64,000 nucleotides of DNA, from positions 521,920,185 through 521,984,184 of the forward strand of contig NC_081414.1 in NCBI RefSeq assembly GCF_030272615.1, read 5' to 3'. The position numbers were made by a program, and so were the translations under genes. Source of the DNA: Cryptomeria japonica (lineage: Eukaryota > Streptophyta > Pinopsida > Cupressales > Cupressaceae). The notes under the pieces were generated by a model that was given only the letters and a program-made list of their open reading frames with translations, had not been told where the DNA came from and did no database searches. The first letter of the stretch is position 1; every line of letters begins with the position of its first letter. Shown here piece by piece: positions 1 through 11,868 of the stretch.

Positions 1-1
1 C

Positions 2-424
2 CTCAATCCTTGGTTTTCAGATGAGTGTATTTTTACAGGTGTTTTTCAAGCTGACAGTCATGAACAAGATTCGATGGATGTGTCAACTCAAATTTCTTCA
101 CATTATGGATTAGATGAAGGTTGTCTAATTCATGGATTAATTTATTATAAACCAAACTATCAGAGGGATTTTCAGATAGAGGATATAGGTATACTTGAGA
201 ATATTCCACAAAATGCCAATAATGTTCAAAGTGGTACCCAAATCTTTCAAGAGAGCTCGCGGATTTATGATGAGATGTGGTTGTTTGGTTCATTGCTCAA
301 AGATATTTCTCATCTTCAGCATGTTGATTTTTTCATCCTACTGAGCTTACAAGTGCCACATGGATGCACGCCACTTATCCGCAAAGGTGCCTATTTCTCT
401 CAACCTGTGAATGGTTTTGTATAA
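2..424 (+). CDS. 3' end of an unidentified reading frame, cut by window edge
   Basis: A frame stays open from base 2 to a TAA at 422-424, about 140 codons, so it probably continues left of the window. An ATG at 74 exists but the frame is open before it, so it is not a convincing start. The protein is of mixed composition, with no zinc knuckle, protease, integrase or reverse transcriptase motif, so it does not look like a retroelement. It could be the last exon of a host gene or a chance open frame; I do not recognise it. A pyrimidine-rich stretch ending in tctag follows at about 510-520. Confidence 0.35.
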   Translation, partial: LNPWFSDECIFTGVFQADSHEQDSMDVSTQISSHYGLDEGCLIHGLIYYKPNYQRDFQIEDIGILENIPQNANNVQSGTQIFQESSRIYDEMWLFGSLLKDISHLQHVDFFILLSLQVPHGCTPLIRKGAYFSQPVNGFV

Positions 425-1240
425 CAATCCTAGAGAAGTTTGAGGTAGGCTTTTCCTACCATGTACATACTTTAGTTAGAATTTTTGTTGTGTTCATACC
501 ATTTTTTTTTTGTGTCTAGTTTCTCTAGCTATTCCCTGTGTTGTTTCCTTTCTAATTCTGTTTCCCAATGGATAGTGCACTAACCTGCGAACCAGAGATT
601 TTGAGTTCATCCTGCATCCTTTGCAGTCCTTGTCCCCAATCAAAGCTAGCTATTGCCCCCATATTTGGCCTACATAAAATTTGAAATTCAAATCGGTCTC
701 AGTGTTAAGTAAAGATCCAATAGCTATTTTTATGTAAATAGTGAACACGCAATCCAAGGTCCTTACTAGTCAGAATATGAAAAATGGAAGAATTTTGAAA
801 ATTATCACAAATTAAGGGAAATCTCTTGATAGCCAGGATCTAAATGTCATTTTATATCACATGTCCAACTTTCACCTGAACCCAATTCATACTTCGTCAT
901 ATTTTAAACTTTCAATTTTTGGTGTTTGTTGCTCCCAAATGATTAAAATATCTCATTTAATGCTTTTTCAAAAGGCATAAATAATTGTGTGGATTTATTT
1001 CCCTACCATTGACACATGTTTCAAATTTCAAGACCTAACTCCCTACCGTTTGAAAGTTATACAATTTTTCTCCAGCTAAAGCGTTACATTTAAAATATTT
1101 AAATTATTTCTCAAATGATAATTTAATATTTTACATTATTTTATTATGTTTGGTCATTTGCGATGAGAAAATTGACTTCAGTCATTGGTGGCATTCTTCC
1201 TTGATCCATTCTCAGTGAAAAATGGTTTCCAATGTGTAAA
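425..1240. other. non-coding AT-rich spacer
   Basis: No reading frame of note and no terminal repeats were seen. It lies between the partial frame at the window start and the hairpin array. Confidence 0.5.
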
Positions 1241-1261
1241 GGATATCTTCCTCAACCAGAA

Positions 1262-1489
1262 GGTTGCAAATGCTCAGTTTTTTAGCATTCTTAACCTCAT
1301 TTCTTAACCATTTTGTCAAGAAGGTTAGAAATGCTCACTTTTTGAGCATTTCTAACCCATATTTCTAACCTATAAAAAAAAAAGTTAGGAATGCTCAAAA
1401 ATTGAGCATTTCTAACCTCATTGCTTAACCTTGCAGGCCCCACTTTCTCAAGAAGGTTAGAAATGCTCAGTTTTTGAGAATTCTTAACC
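1262..1489. repeat. tandem array of four hairpin-forming units
   Basis: Four copies of a 35-base inverted repeat lie at 1262-1296, 1323-1357, 1383-1417 and 1455-1489. The second is a perfect hairpin: arm ggttagaaatgctca, a 5-base loop, then its exact reverse complement. The third has one mismatch that could pair as G-U in RNA; the first and fourth are less regular. Copies start 60-72 bases apart and are separated by short A- or T-rich linkers. The minus strand reads open across the array with a repeated peptide, which is a by-product of the repeat and not evidence for a gene. Confidence 0.85.
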
Positions 1490-1599
1490 TCATTAAAAAA
1501 AAAGGACAAAAGTAAAGGAAGACTGCAAACAAGGTTATGAGCATTCAAAATGAATTGAAGAAGAGAAGGAGTCCATTAGATGTTAAATTTGCTATACTA

Positions 1600-2396
1600 G
1601 AAGACATAATTGCAAATCAAGGTAGTATTCACATGCCATGAAATGTAAATATGTGTGCAAAAGATGGAAGGCATAGACAAGTTACAAACCATTTGACATA
1701 GTGCCTCAGGGAGATGCCATCTTATGGCTGTCAAAATTGTAGTTCATGCACACAATGGAGTTTTTGAAAACATTTTCACAACTACCAACAGTATATCAAT
1801 CTCAGATTTGGAAGGCAGCGTGGGAGTTTGAATAGCACATGAAAACTGTTCGTTAACTGCTTGTTAGAATTCCTCAAAGTAACGTGGTCTCATATATACC
1901 ACGCATGGCACGCATGTTAACTGTTTGGTGAAATTCCACAAAGTAATGTGGTCTCATGTAAATGGTACAGGTAGTGCATATCAAACATTGGCAAAGTCCC
2001 TCACAGAAATGTGGTCTCATGGCATATACGTTTGACAATGCCTGTGAACTTTGGCAGGCGTTAATTCCAGCACATGAACTGTTTGATAGAATTCTTCAAA
2101 AATATGCTACAGATGATGGAAAATGTGGTTGCACAGACAATGCATGTGATTTGTTTGACATAATACTTCAAAGAGATGTCATCTCAAGGAATGGGGTGAA
2201 CAGATTGCAGGATATGCACAATGCAATTGACGAGTGTAAAGCCAAATTTGTAATCCTTTACATTATCCTTTGTTCCCGCATGAGAATAGGAATTTTAAAT
2301 TATGAATATAGAAGAATAGATGATGCATGTTCAAAACAAATGTCATCTGGTAAGATGCGATATGTTGTTGTATATGATGATGCTACTGCTTTATGA
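1600..2396 (+). pseudogene. degenerate PPR-repeat protein pseudogene
   Basis: Plant PPR proteins are organellar RNA-binding factors made of 31-36-residue repeats. Here several repeat ends of the form IPQ-S/R-NVVS recur: translated segments near 1695-1727, 1863-1895, 1929-1960, 1990-2022 and 2160-2195 read like VPQGDAI, IPQSNVVS, IPQSNVVS, VPHRNVVSW and ILQRDVIS. In the longest open stretch (1962-2396) residues 61-78 contain CDLFDIILQRDVIS, a typical repeat junction. The frame changes repeatedly and stop codons break it, so this is a relic. Spacing between repeat ends is uneven, and no C-terminal E or DYW domain was recognised. Confidence 0.75.
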
Positions 2397-3829
2397 GAGA
2401 AATAGATTATTAGTTCAGCCCCTAAATAATAGCATTGAGGGAATGTAGTGAGGCATCTAACTTCATGGCTTTACCAAATGACTGTTATCCATTTACAAAA
2501 CCTCCTCCACTTGAGCATCAAATTATGGGTAACCCCTTCTAACAGCATCAGTGCATAACACATCCAAAGTGGTAGCATTAAAGGCGGTCCATCGGTCATT
2601 GCACGATATCAGCAAAATGGATTTGTTTACATGCAATAATCACAGGATAAAGAGGATTTTCATGATACATTTAAGTAACAACTACTATGAAAAATATGTT
2701 TGCAACATGCGAAGAAAATGAATATCATTTGGCAAATTGGTTCCCCAACTATGAAGTGACATACTTGGTAATGCAGAAAGAACTCATGAGAATGTGTTTT
2801 ACCGAATGCCTTATGGATAAGTCACTGCATGGATACCATGCTTGTAGGCATTCACGCAAAATCATTTTGGTTAAAAAAAAAATATTTCAAGACTCTCCCA
2901 CAAAGAAAATGGATTTGGATATAGATCTCATCTATAGACGCACAAGATCAATACAAAGTTGGGGAAATTGACCTAGTGGATTGGTGTGCCAAGAAGACCA
3001 AGAAAATCAAGATAAGTGTTTGGTATAATATCTCAAATAGTTGAATAGCTACAGATGCACAAAATTGATATGTTGATAGGTTTTAGAAACTCTTGAGCAA
3101 CCTCAACTCAAATACTAGACACTTTTGTATTTTATCATATAGGGGATTATCAGAGGAATGATAGGAAGAACTACAAAGAAAATGACCTTTGTTCGAGGCA
3201 TAACTTCTCAAGATAGATAAGATTCATGATATCCTAAACACAATTCAACATGATTTTTGACCTTCCACTTGATAAGAGTGGGGTTTGTATGATGACCGAT
3301 ATAACATCTATTTTGGAAGATAAAATACCCGATAGTTGTCTTCTTTATGTCATTTGAAGGAAAAGACCAATCTGAAGATGGTGATACTTGGAAAGAGCTA
3401 GTGCAATATGGGATAAATGTTGGGATAGCTTATGGAATTATCAACAAGATTTCTTGAAGATTGATGGAATCCACAACGTATAAATGCAAAGAATCAATCA
3501 GGCCATCATGCAAGCCTTCCCATTATGAAAAGATGTGTTATTAAATTAAAGAATGATTCACAAATATAGATGCAATTGGAGAGCATGTTCATGAGGCCAA
3601 TATATTTGTGGACAAGGATTTCTTATAAGTCAATGGTCAAAACATTAATGTGTTAGTATACTACAATTGTTGGTACTTTGGGATAATTACAAGTGCGAAT
3701 GAAGTAAATGAAGATGGAGGCCACCTCGACAAAATCAACAAACGAATTATTTCTTCAATGTAATGGGTTTGATATTATTTTTGTAAAAACTGACTTGTGT
3801 CACTCATTGCAACTAAAGGTTAGGAAGTT
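2397..3829. other. spacer without recognisable genes
   Basis: A 94-codon open frame at 2687-2971 has no motif I recognise. It may be further PPR decay, but nothing supports that firmly. The rest is AT-rich and closed in all frames. Confidence 0.4.
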
Positions 3830-3899
3830 GACTTTTTCTGTGCATAAGTGTGTAAGTTATTAACTCTTTAAAATTTACGCAAAAAAGAGTTAGTTATTA

Positions 3900-6800
3900 T
3901 GTAATGCCCCACCAGGAAACCCCGAAGGGATTAAGCCATAACACAAGAATAGAGTGCAATTTTTTTTTTTTAAAAGTTACAACACATAAGATGCAACAAG
4001 AAATCAAAGATTCAGATTACATAGCGGAAGACATCAACTAACACCTAAAGAGTTTCCCAACAAGATTACTTAAATTTCACGATTCACTTAACTCACACAA
4101 TTAATCCAAAAGCTAAATATCTTAATAACGAGATAATTCATAATCAGGATGATTCCTTTCAAAAGAGGGACAGATAAATCACAAGCGAAGATTCATCATT
4201 AAGATCCATTCATAAACTTCATTCAAGCTTTTCATTTAAAATTACAACCATACATCTAACATTCTAATACACTAGGATTTCATCAAAACATAAGAGATCT
4301 TTCCAAGCATATTTAAATTCCTTAACAACAACTGAGTGTAATTCATTACTCTAAGTTACATTCTCATATTCCAACTTATTGCATTTCAAAAGACGATTGC
4401 ATACAAGCATCTACGATAAACCTCATCTAAACCACTTATGCATTCGATCCACATGGCATTCAAGAAAGGAACTGAATAAAGCATTCAAAGTTAATTCCAT
4501 TTATCCACTTAACCATTCTAACATAAGTTAATCATACATGATAAAGATGAATAAAGGAAACATGAGAGAATACATCACATAACACCATAATGATCTCGGA
4601 GTTCACCCCTAAAGGGCTACATCTCCAGGTCTGCGCAACTGCAAGACCCCTCTGATAATTAATAAAGTTAAGAGTACAAGAGGTTACACCATTACGATCC
4701 AGTCATCAAGGCAAAATATAAACAATATACAAGCGACCACATCGGTCCATTAATACAAATACGATCCTTAAAAGAACAGGATCCAGCTGAACATAATCAA
4801 AGCTAAAACAAAGGTCCAGAAGAGCATCCACAAAACTGAGCCATCACCACCCAAGGTCTAACATGAAACCGATACTCACAAGGGCAGAGACAAAAGGATG
4901 ACCCACAAAGGTACTCCTAACAGGACATAACAACAACACACTAGCGAACGTAGGGACAAGTGTCATCACACAACCTGGTATGGTTACCATGGCAAGTCTT
5001 CATAGGTCCCAGCCCCATACACTGGGTCACCCTGGCAACCTAATCTGAGCTTCCGGCCCATCCAAGCCTCATGTGGACCCACACATCCTCTCGTGAAGAC
5101 AAGGAAGATGGTTTGCCATTTCAGGCCTTCTCATAGCATGTCGAGTCTATAATAGCACTCGTCCCATGTGTGAGGCACATTTATCTTACTTAGAGATTAC
5201 ATTCTAATCTACTATTAGGTTATCACTTATTAGACTCACTTTCGACAGGTTACCCAGCAGCCACTTTGGGCGTGGCCCCCAATTGAAAGCCACTTTCCCA
5301 TACGACACTAGACTAAACTCAGACGAACTCAAAACCAAGGAATAGACATGGTCAGACGAACGGAGTTCAAGAAGAGAGAAACAAACATCTTGTCAAACAC
5401 GACTCAAGGGTAATCACTTACTGACGGTACTCTAACTAGAGACCCGACCAACAACGGTCAACCACAATCATCATTCGACTCACACACAAGGAGGATAAGA
5501 TCAAAACAACACTACCACAATACAACAGTCAACTCAGAATCGAGGACTGAAACAGGTACCTCAAGTCAATCCATACGACAAGGTCATATTAAACAAAGCA
5601 AAACATGCCATTTCATAATTAAAGGCGAATACAAAAATTAAACTCGCAAGGCAATAATCAGAAAAGACAATATTTCCTCAAATTGATTTAATCATTACAA
5701 GACGATCAAGTTCTCTACAAGATCTATAACAGATTACAGTTATCTACCTCAACTAGGAATAAGTTGGTCTTGGTTTTCCTAACTCTCTAAGGTTCAAAGC
5801 ATCGAACAGGCAAATTAAGCCATAATGAGTTTTTAAACCAATTCATATTAATAAAATTCAGACAACCATTAATCAACTAAAATAAAATATTTAATCTCCA
5901 ACAAAACATCATTAACATACTGGTCTAAAACCGACCTCTACAATTTCGTATTATTTCTCTATTGTGCTTTTAAACAATACTACCTTAATTAGCCAAATTC
6001 TCTAATCAGCTAGAAGGTAAGATATAAACTTATTAATCCAAGATTGGTCCAAAGAATAGCCAATTAATATTCGATGACGAAATTATCAATTTTAGAACTT
6101 AATTAGAAAAGTGCATAAGCCACAAAATGAAATTGAATAATAAATAACTTATAATTTCCATTATAGAATTAATTAATATCCAAATTAACATTTAACAAGC
6201 TATTGCCTTCTTAATCATAATTAAGAACGATTAAAACTTAATCATTAAAATAACTTTCATTATCATGCTATTAAACTCATGCATTTTTTTTTTAATACTA
6301 AAAAAAAATACCTTAAAAAAAATGATTCATAAACTACGTTTTAAAAAAAACGCATTTAAATAATGCGGCTAGGGTTAGGGCTTCGCGCAGGGAAAGCCTG
6401 TGGGTGGCACCACTGCGGTGCCCTGCGGCCACCGCAGCGCTGCGGCCACAAGTGGCTGCGAGTGAGAAGAAAGGAAAACGGGGCGGAGAAAAGGGGGGGG
6501 GCGAGCGGGGTAAGGGGAGGAGGAGCGGGGAAGCTCCGCTCCCCGCCCTCCAACCCCAAACCCACCGTTAAAACAATAAAGAAAATGCCCAGTTCGTTAA
6601 CATGCTAAAAAAAACAACCAAATACCACGCACAGGTTCGAACACAACCCAAAACGCCCACTTCGAAATTGATAAAAACAATTTTCGATTTAACATAAATT
6701 CGATTTAACAGGGTTGTTTCGGTAACAAATTTCTGTGGTGAGTTCATCCTTCCCTAAATACGAAGGGGTTTCAAACGCCCAAGCAACCATGAGGAATAAC

Positions 6801-8002
6801 ACACCTCAAATAAATTTATTTTTATTAAACAAGAGAAAACCAGACATGGCAAGATAATCCATTTAAACATAATGATACAGCCATGCATTTTCTTGAAGAA
6901 CACAGCTAAAACATGGATTTAAACTCACAAATCCAATTTAAAACTGAAAGCAATCAAAGATTGGATTTGGCAACAAGAAAGGCAGTTCAGAATCCTACCT
7001 TAATACGCAATCCTGGAATGGCTGAAGGAGAGCCCACCTCCAGATCCAGCATCATTCCTTCCCTAAACCTCCAAAATTTCTTCCCAACCAAAATCTTCTC
7101 CAATTTTGTCCATCCCCCAAAATTTCCCCAATTTTGGGTTATATGGAAGAGTTGACCCAAAAATTCCATTTTTGGAATTAAAATTATTTTTACAAATAAT
7201 TCACCAAATAATTCCTTTTTAACTATTAGCAACAATTAACTTGCTTTTCAATTCAAAAACAATTTTCTCATTCAACTGAAATTTAATCTTTCAAATTTAA
7301 ATAAGCCAACAGAACACAATTAACTCTATGGCGATAAAATATAAAACTTTCTTTTCAACAGCATATATATGTAAATGCACTTAATATTCAAAATCAGACA
7401 TTAATCAAATTTACTCCCAATTAAAAACGAGCAATCCATTAACAACGAAAATCGCATAACGAATTCCCGATTAATTTAATCCATTAATCTTCAATGCACG
7501 AACGCATATTTAATCAAAATAATTACAAAGGACTAATTAATCAATTTAACCAGGCACACCAAGCATGCAAATCAAGAAGGTCAACCCAGCAGACGACTCG
7601 CAAACCCAAACAGAAAGGGAATACCGACGATGACTGGCGATGCTCACCTGAGCACAACGAAGGTCAACTAGGGTCTTACGACCACCTAATCCAACTCTAA
7701 GGATAAAAAGGTACACTCAAACCTGCAATCCAGGTGAAGACGAACCTCGCACTCATGCGGTGTTGTACCTAAAATCTCCTGCAACCAAGAGTCATACATG
7801 CATACATATATAAAAATTTAATGAAAGCGTTAGCCCGATATTGATACCACAAAATAGGTACACTAAACAACTTGCATACAACTAGTGAGAAAACCACATC
7901 AATAGCTATGCGTAAAATCAACATCTGACTATAACATAATATTACGATAAACTAATCAAGATTAAGCCAAGGTTAGAGATTGATTAGGGTAGGGGTACTA
8001 CA
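3900..8002 (-). mobile_element. large LTR-like unit (candidate solo LTR), minus strand
   Basis: Read on the minus strand the unit begins TGTAGTACCCCTA at 8002 and ends GGGGCATTACA at 3900, the TG...CA termini with short inverted ends expected of an LTR. The flanking five bases are tatta (3895-3899) and tttta (8003-8007), a one-mismatch match to a target duplication. No gag or pol motif was found in its 4.1 kb, so it is either a very long solo LTR or a non-autonomous element. Sequence on both sides (about 3830-3899 and 8003-8050) reads as parts of one older LTR-like repeat, which suggests nesting. Confidence 0.55.
6362..6557. other. GC-rich island inside the LTR-like unit
   Basis: This stretch is strongly G+C rich within otherwise AT-rich DNA and dense in CpG. 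It contains the perfect palindrome ccgcagcgctgcgg flanked by direct copies of tgcggccac, and runs of G near 6490-6500. Both strands read open for 69-81 codons because of composition. On the minus strand an atttaaat box lies just upstream, at 6355-6362, so it may be a promoter or leader of the LTR. No function is shown. Confidence 0.6.
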
Positions 8003-8530
8003 TTTTAACCCAGCATTAAAGTTAGTTACGAAGGTGGTTATTCTAGGAAGCCTATAAATACAAGGCTATTTGTATTGTTGGGGGGACTTTTTACAGAGGG
8101 GAAAATTTTGTTGGAATTCTAGGAGAAACTTGTAATAACATTTTGATTTGCACTATGTATAGAAAGGATTTTGGACTTGTATATTTCCAAAGGATAATGA
8201 AGAATACGTCTTAGTTCGTATGTTCTAAATGTATTCATGTGTTATCATTGCCAATTTATCATATGTCAAATTGGTAGTCTTTTTATGCATATGTGATTTG
8301 CACAATTGATGTGATGATGCACAAGCAACCTTTGGTATCTCAGTTTGAATGTGTTGAAGTATCTTATCTCTCTGTATGTTGAGATTTTCCATTCCTCTTT
8401 ATCGTCATCTCATGGCTAAGCATATTACGTTAGAAACTCCCCTTGTAATTTGTTGTGAATATTGAGAAATCTCAGTTGATGGTCGTATGTCTATTGTTGG
8501 GGTTTCTATCTTTATTTCTTGTTTAAGTTC
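8003..8530 (+). other. probable LTR or leader fragment of an older element
   Basis: It contains a TATA-like box (cctataaatacaagg near 8050) followed by a G-rich tract and a leader-like stretch, the layout of an LTR transcription start. Together with about 3830-3899 it seems to be one repeat split by the 3900-8002 unit. No partner LTR was found in the window. Confidence 0.35.
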
Positions 8531-8737
8531 TACATTTTCTCCTTTATGTACTTTCAGGTTAAAAGTAAATGAAAATCCTAAACACTCCTATCATACGAGG
8601 GAGATGCCCCTCTCAAATGTAGAGGAAGATTGTGTTTCATAGAACGATCTATCCAACTGTTGGAACATTTTTCATTGCTTATCGGGCAAACAGGGTCAGT
8701 TTCAGGTAAACGACCGCAGTGACAAATCTGTTTACCA
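8531..8737 (+). other. exon-like fragment of unknown origin
   Basis: A pyrimidine tract ending in cag at about 8557-8559 precedes a stretch open in one plus frame but for single stops, up to the point where copia element D begins. The composition is less AT-rich than the surroundings. I cannot assign the protein. It may be a captured exon or the leader of an older retroelement. Confidence 0.25.
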
Positions 8738-11599
8738 ATAGGAAGTAAAGGTGAATTGATCACAACCAACAAACAAATAAAAGGTAACTTGTTTCATCTG
8801 AATTCTAAACTCAATTGTTTCTTAATTGCAAAATTTGATGATAGTTGGCTTTGGCATCGGAGATTTTGTCGTATAAACTTTGATAACATTGTAAGAGTCA
8901 GTAAGTCCAAATCACTAAGAGGTTTTCCACAGTTGGACAAACCATTGAATGCTTTGTGCAAGGAATGTCAGTTAGGAAAGATGACATCCTCAACCTTCAA
9001 GGGCAAATCTTTCTTAGTCGAACACTTGCTACATTTGGTTCATACCAACCTTTGTGGACCAATGTAGACTAGCAATATTCACGGTGATCAGTATTTCCTG
9101 ATCTTTACTAATGATTGCTCAAGAATGATGTGGGTCACATTCTTTAAGGAAAAAAATAGAAGCTTTTAGCAAGTTTAACACATTTAGAGCCTTAGTTAAA
9201 AATAAAACTGGAAGAAAGCTTAAGTGCTTAATAAGTGGTCAAGGTGGTTAATTTACTTTTGAGGAATTCACTAGATACTATGAAGACAATGGATTTAAGA
9301 GGTATCTCTCTACACCTAGGACACCATAGTAGAATGGTATTGTACAGGGGAATAATCGATTATTAGTTGAAGCTACAAGGACTATGCTAATTCAAGGAGG
9401 TGTAGCTAAGGCAATCTAGAGAGAAGTTGTCAGCACAGTTGTTTACACAATGAACCGGATACTTTTTAAAAGAGGTAAGGATAAAAGCCCTTATGAGTAC
9501 TGGTATGGCCAATCACCTAATGTCAGTTACTTTAAGATTTTTGGTAGCAAATGTTTTATCAGAAGAGGTGATTATATTGATAAGTTTGATGCTAAGAGTG
9601 ATGAAGGCATATTTATTGGTTACTCTGCCAAGAGCAAAGCCTACAAGTGTTACAAAAATTGGACTAAGAAAATCATTGAAAGTATTAATGTCTGAGTCGA
9701 TGAGTTTCTTGAAGATTCAGGAGAAACCAGTAAGGAGAAGAAGGAAGAAGAACCTCACATTCTGATTTTCAAACAAGAACTGGTAAATCTATAAGTTGGT
9801 GAACTGAATACTGATGCCCCAGTTCAACCTGAAATAGGTAGGTTCTGCAGAAGATTAAGTGAAGAAGAAGAAGAAGAAGAAGAACCTGAAGATCATGATC
9901 ATGTTATTCCAAAGTTTGTTAGACTCAATCATAATCCTGATCATATTATTGGAGATAAAGATGTTGGTGTTTTAACTAGAAGAGGGATAAGAGAGAATTC
10001 TTGTATGATCTCCATTATTGAGCCTATAATAGCAAAGAAAGCCTTTGGAGATGAACACTGGATCAAGGCTATGGAAGAAGAACTTGACCAGATTGAGAAG
10101 AACAATACATGGACATTGGTACCTAGACTAGAGAACAAGAATGTAATAGGTACAAATGGGTATTTAGAAATAAACTTAATGAAGATGGAGTAGTAGTCAG
10201 AAATAAAGCCAAGCTGGTATGCAAAGGTTATGCACAAGAAGAAGGTGAAGACTATGGTGAGATATTTGCACCAATTGCAAGATTGGAAGGTGTTAGGACT
10301 CTACTTGCATGAGAAACATATAGAGGATTCAAGGTATGTCAAATGGATGTGAATTCAATATTTCTAAATAGAATATTGGAAGAGGAAGTCTACATTGAAC
10401 ATCCAGATGGTTATGCTTTGAATGAAGCAAGGGATATGGTGTGCAAATTACACAAGGCGCTATATGGTTTGGAGCAAGCACCTAGGGCATGGTATGAAAG
10501 ACTACATTCTCACTTAGTGAAGATTGGTTTTCATAGAACCAGTGAAGATGGTAATATATATCTCCAGACGGAAGGAGATAAGATGTTGGTTAGTGAGGTA
10601 TTATTGGATGATATCATTTTTGGAGGTAATGATGAAATGTGTGATGACTTTGCTAATGAGATGAAAAGTGAATTTGAGATTTCTCTGGTAGGTGAGATAA
10701 AAGTATTTATAGGTTTGTAAATTCAACAGATGAATGAAGGAATTTTTATCACACAGTCCAAGTTTGTGAAAGAAGTGTTGAAGACTTTTGGAATGGGAGA
10801 CTGTAAACCAATTGGAACACCAATGGTTATAGGCTGTAAATTGTCTAAGGAAGATACTTCTACATCAGTTGATGAAAAAGAGTAGATTTATATGATAGGG
10901 AAACTATATTATGTTATTCACATCAGACTGGAAATTTCTCATGCAGTTGGATTAGTTGCCAAATTTGAGAAAAGTCCGAGGGAGACACACATGGTAGCAA
11001 CTAAAAGAATTTTCAGATATTTGAAAGGTACAATTGATTATGGATTATGGTATCCATATGCAAGAGACTTTAATTTGAAAGTCTATACAGATGTAGACTA
11101 GGCAGGCAATGTTGATGACATGAAGAGTACAACTAGGGTAGTATTTTTTGTGGAGGCAAACTTGTGTCTTGGAGCAGCAAGAAACAGATTTGTATCTCCC
11201 AATCAACTATAGAAGTTGAATATGTTGTAGCATACATGAACTATACATAAGAAAAACTAGATGAAACAAATTTTGGAAGGTTTCAAGTTGAAAATTTTAG
11301 AGCTGGTAAGGATTTTTTGTGATAACACAAGTGCAATAAACATTTCAAAGAACCTAGTGTTGCATGCTAGAACCAAGCATATTGAGTTGAAGTATCATTT
11401 TCTGAGAGAGAAAGTGGAGATTAAAGATGTGTCACTGGAGCATGTTTCTTTGAAACAATAGATGGTAGATATCTTTACTAAACCTCTACCTAAGGCAACA
11501 TTTGAGTATCTTAGAGGTTAGCTAGGGTTTGTACCCCTGCATGAAGTTAATTTAGCAGATGTGGAAGATATCAGTCTCGTAGCCTGCTGGAAATCTTGA
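8738..11599 (+). pseudogene. Ty1/copia pol remnant of element D (integrase, RT, RNase H)
   Basis: In order: the integrase N-terminal zinc region (8756-9067; WHRRFCRINFDN and CKECQLGKM), a decayed integrase core (9068-9450) where stops replace conserved Gln codons, the integrase C-terminal part (9450-9695; YFKIFGSKCFIRR), the reverse transcriptase from about 10005 with ALYGLEQAPRAWYERLHSHL and the catalytic region as LLDDIIFGG instead of YVDD, then RNase H with CDNTSAINISKN (11315-11350) and ARTKHIELKYHFLREKV. Some ten in-frame stops and at least two frame changes make it non-functional. It ends at a TGA at 11597-11599. Confidence 0.9.
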
Positions 11600-11814
11600 A
11601 AAAGGATTGGTGTAGAGTGGAGCTACTCCACAGGGGGACCAAATAGTTGCAGAATGATTATGTATGTTTTAATTTCACTTTGGCATTGTTGTCAAACAGG
11701 GAGAACTGTATAGGGAGAAGAACTGTAATTGATTGATATCTAGTTACCAACTGAAGACATTTTACTCTCAATCACCACAATCAAGTGGTATTGATATTTG
11801 TATTTCCATTAATG

Positions 11815-11868
11815 CCAAAGGGGAATAATGTTGGCATTTCATGAAAATTGCATTGATGAAGTATAGTG
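11815..11868 (+). other. polypurine tract and first bases of 3' LTR of element D
   Basis: The purine-rich stretch at 11815-11828 lies directly before TGTTGGCATTTC at 11829, the same arrangement as the polypurine tract and 3' LTR of element C (39593-39618). Only about 40 bases of the LTR remain before the junction with element E. Confidence 0.7.

Larger units (their letters stand above)
8738..11868 (+). mobile_element. Ty1/copia element D, 5'-truncated
   Basis: The element starts abruptly between the protease and integrase, at a position matching base 36595 in element C, and keeps integrase, reverse transcriptase, RNase H, polypurine tract and the first 40 bases of its 3' LTR. Its 5' LTR, primer site and gag are missing. 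It is related to, but distinct from, element C: the LTR start TGTTGGCAT is shared, the following bases are not. At 11868/11869 it is joined directly to the inverted LTR of element E. Confidence 0.8.

Noticed and set aside
1262-1489. CRISPR array
   Set aside because: Spaced palindromic repeats suggest it at first, but units are only four, spacers are A/T tracts of uneven length, and the DNA is clearly plant.
1297-1548. Minus-strand repeated peptide as a small protein
   Set aside because: The repetition follows from the hairpin array; spacing differs between copies and there is no support from codon use.
6363-6608. GC-rich open frames on both strands as genes
   Set aside because: Open only because of base composition, low-complexity product, no start context or motif, and inside an LTR-like unit.
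8531-8737. Organellar DNA insertion
   Set aside because: The less AT-rich composition raised the idea, but I could not match it to any plastid or mitochondrial gene I know.
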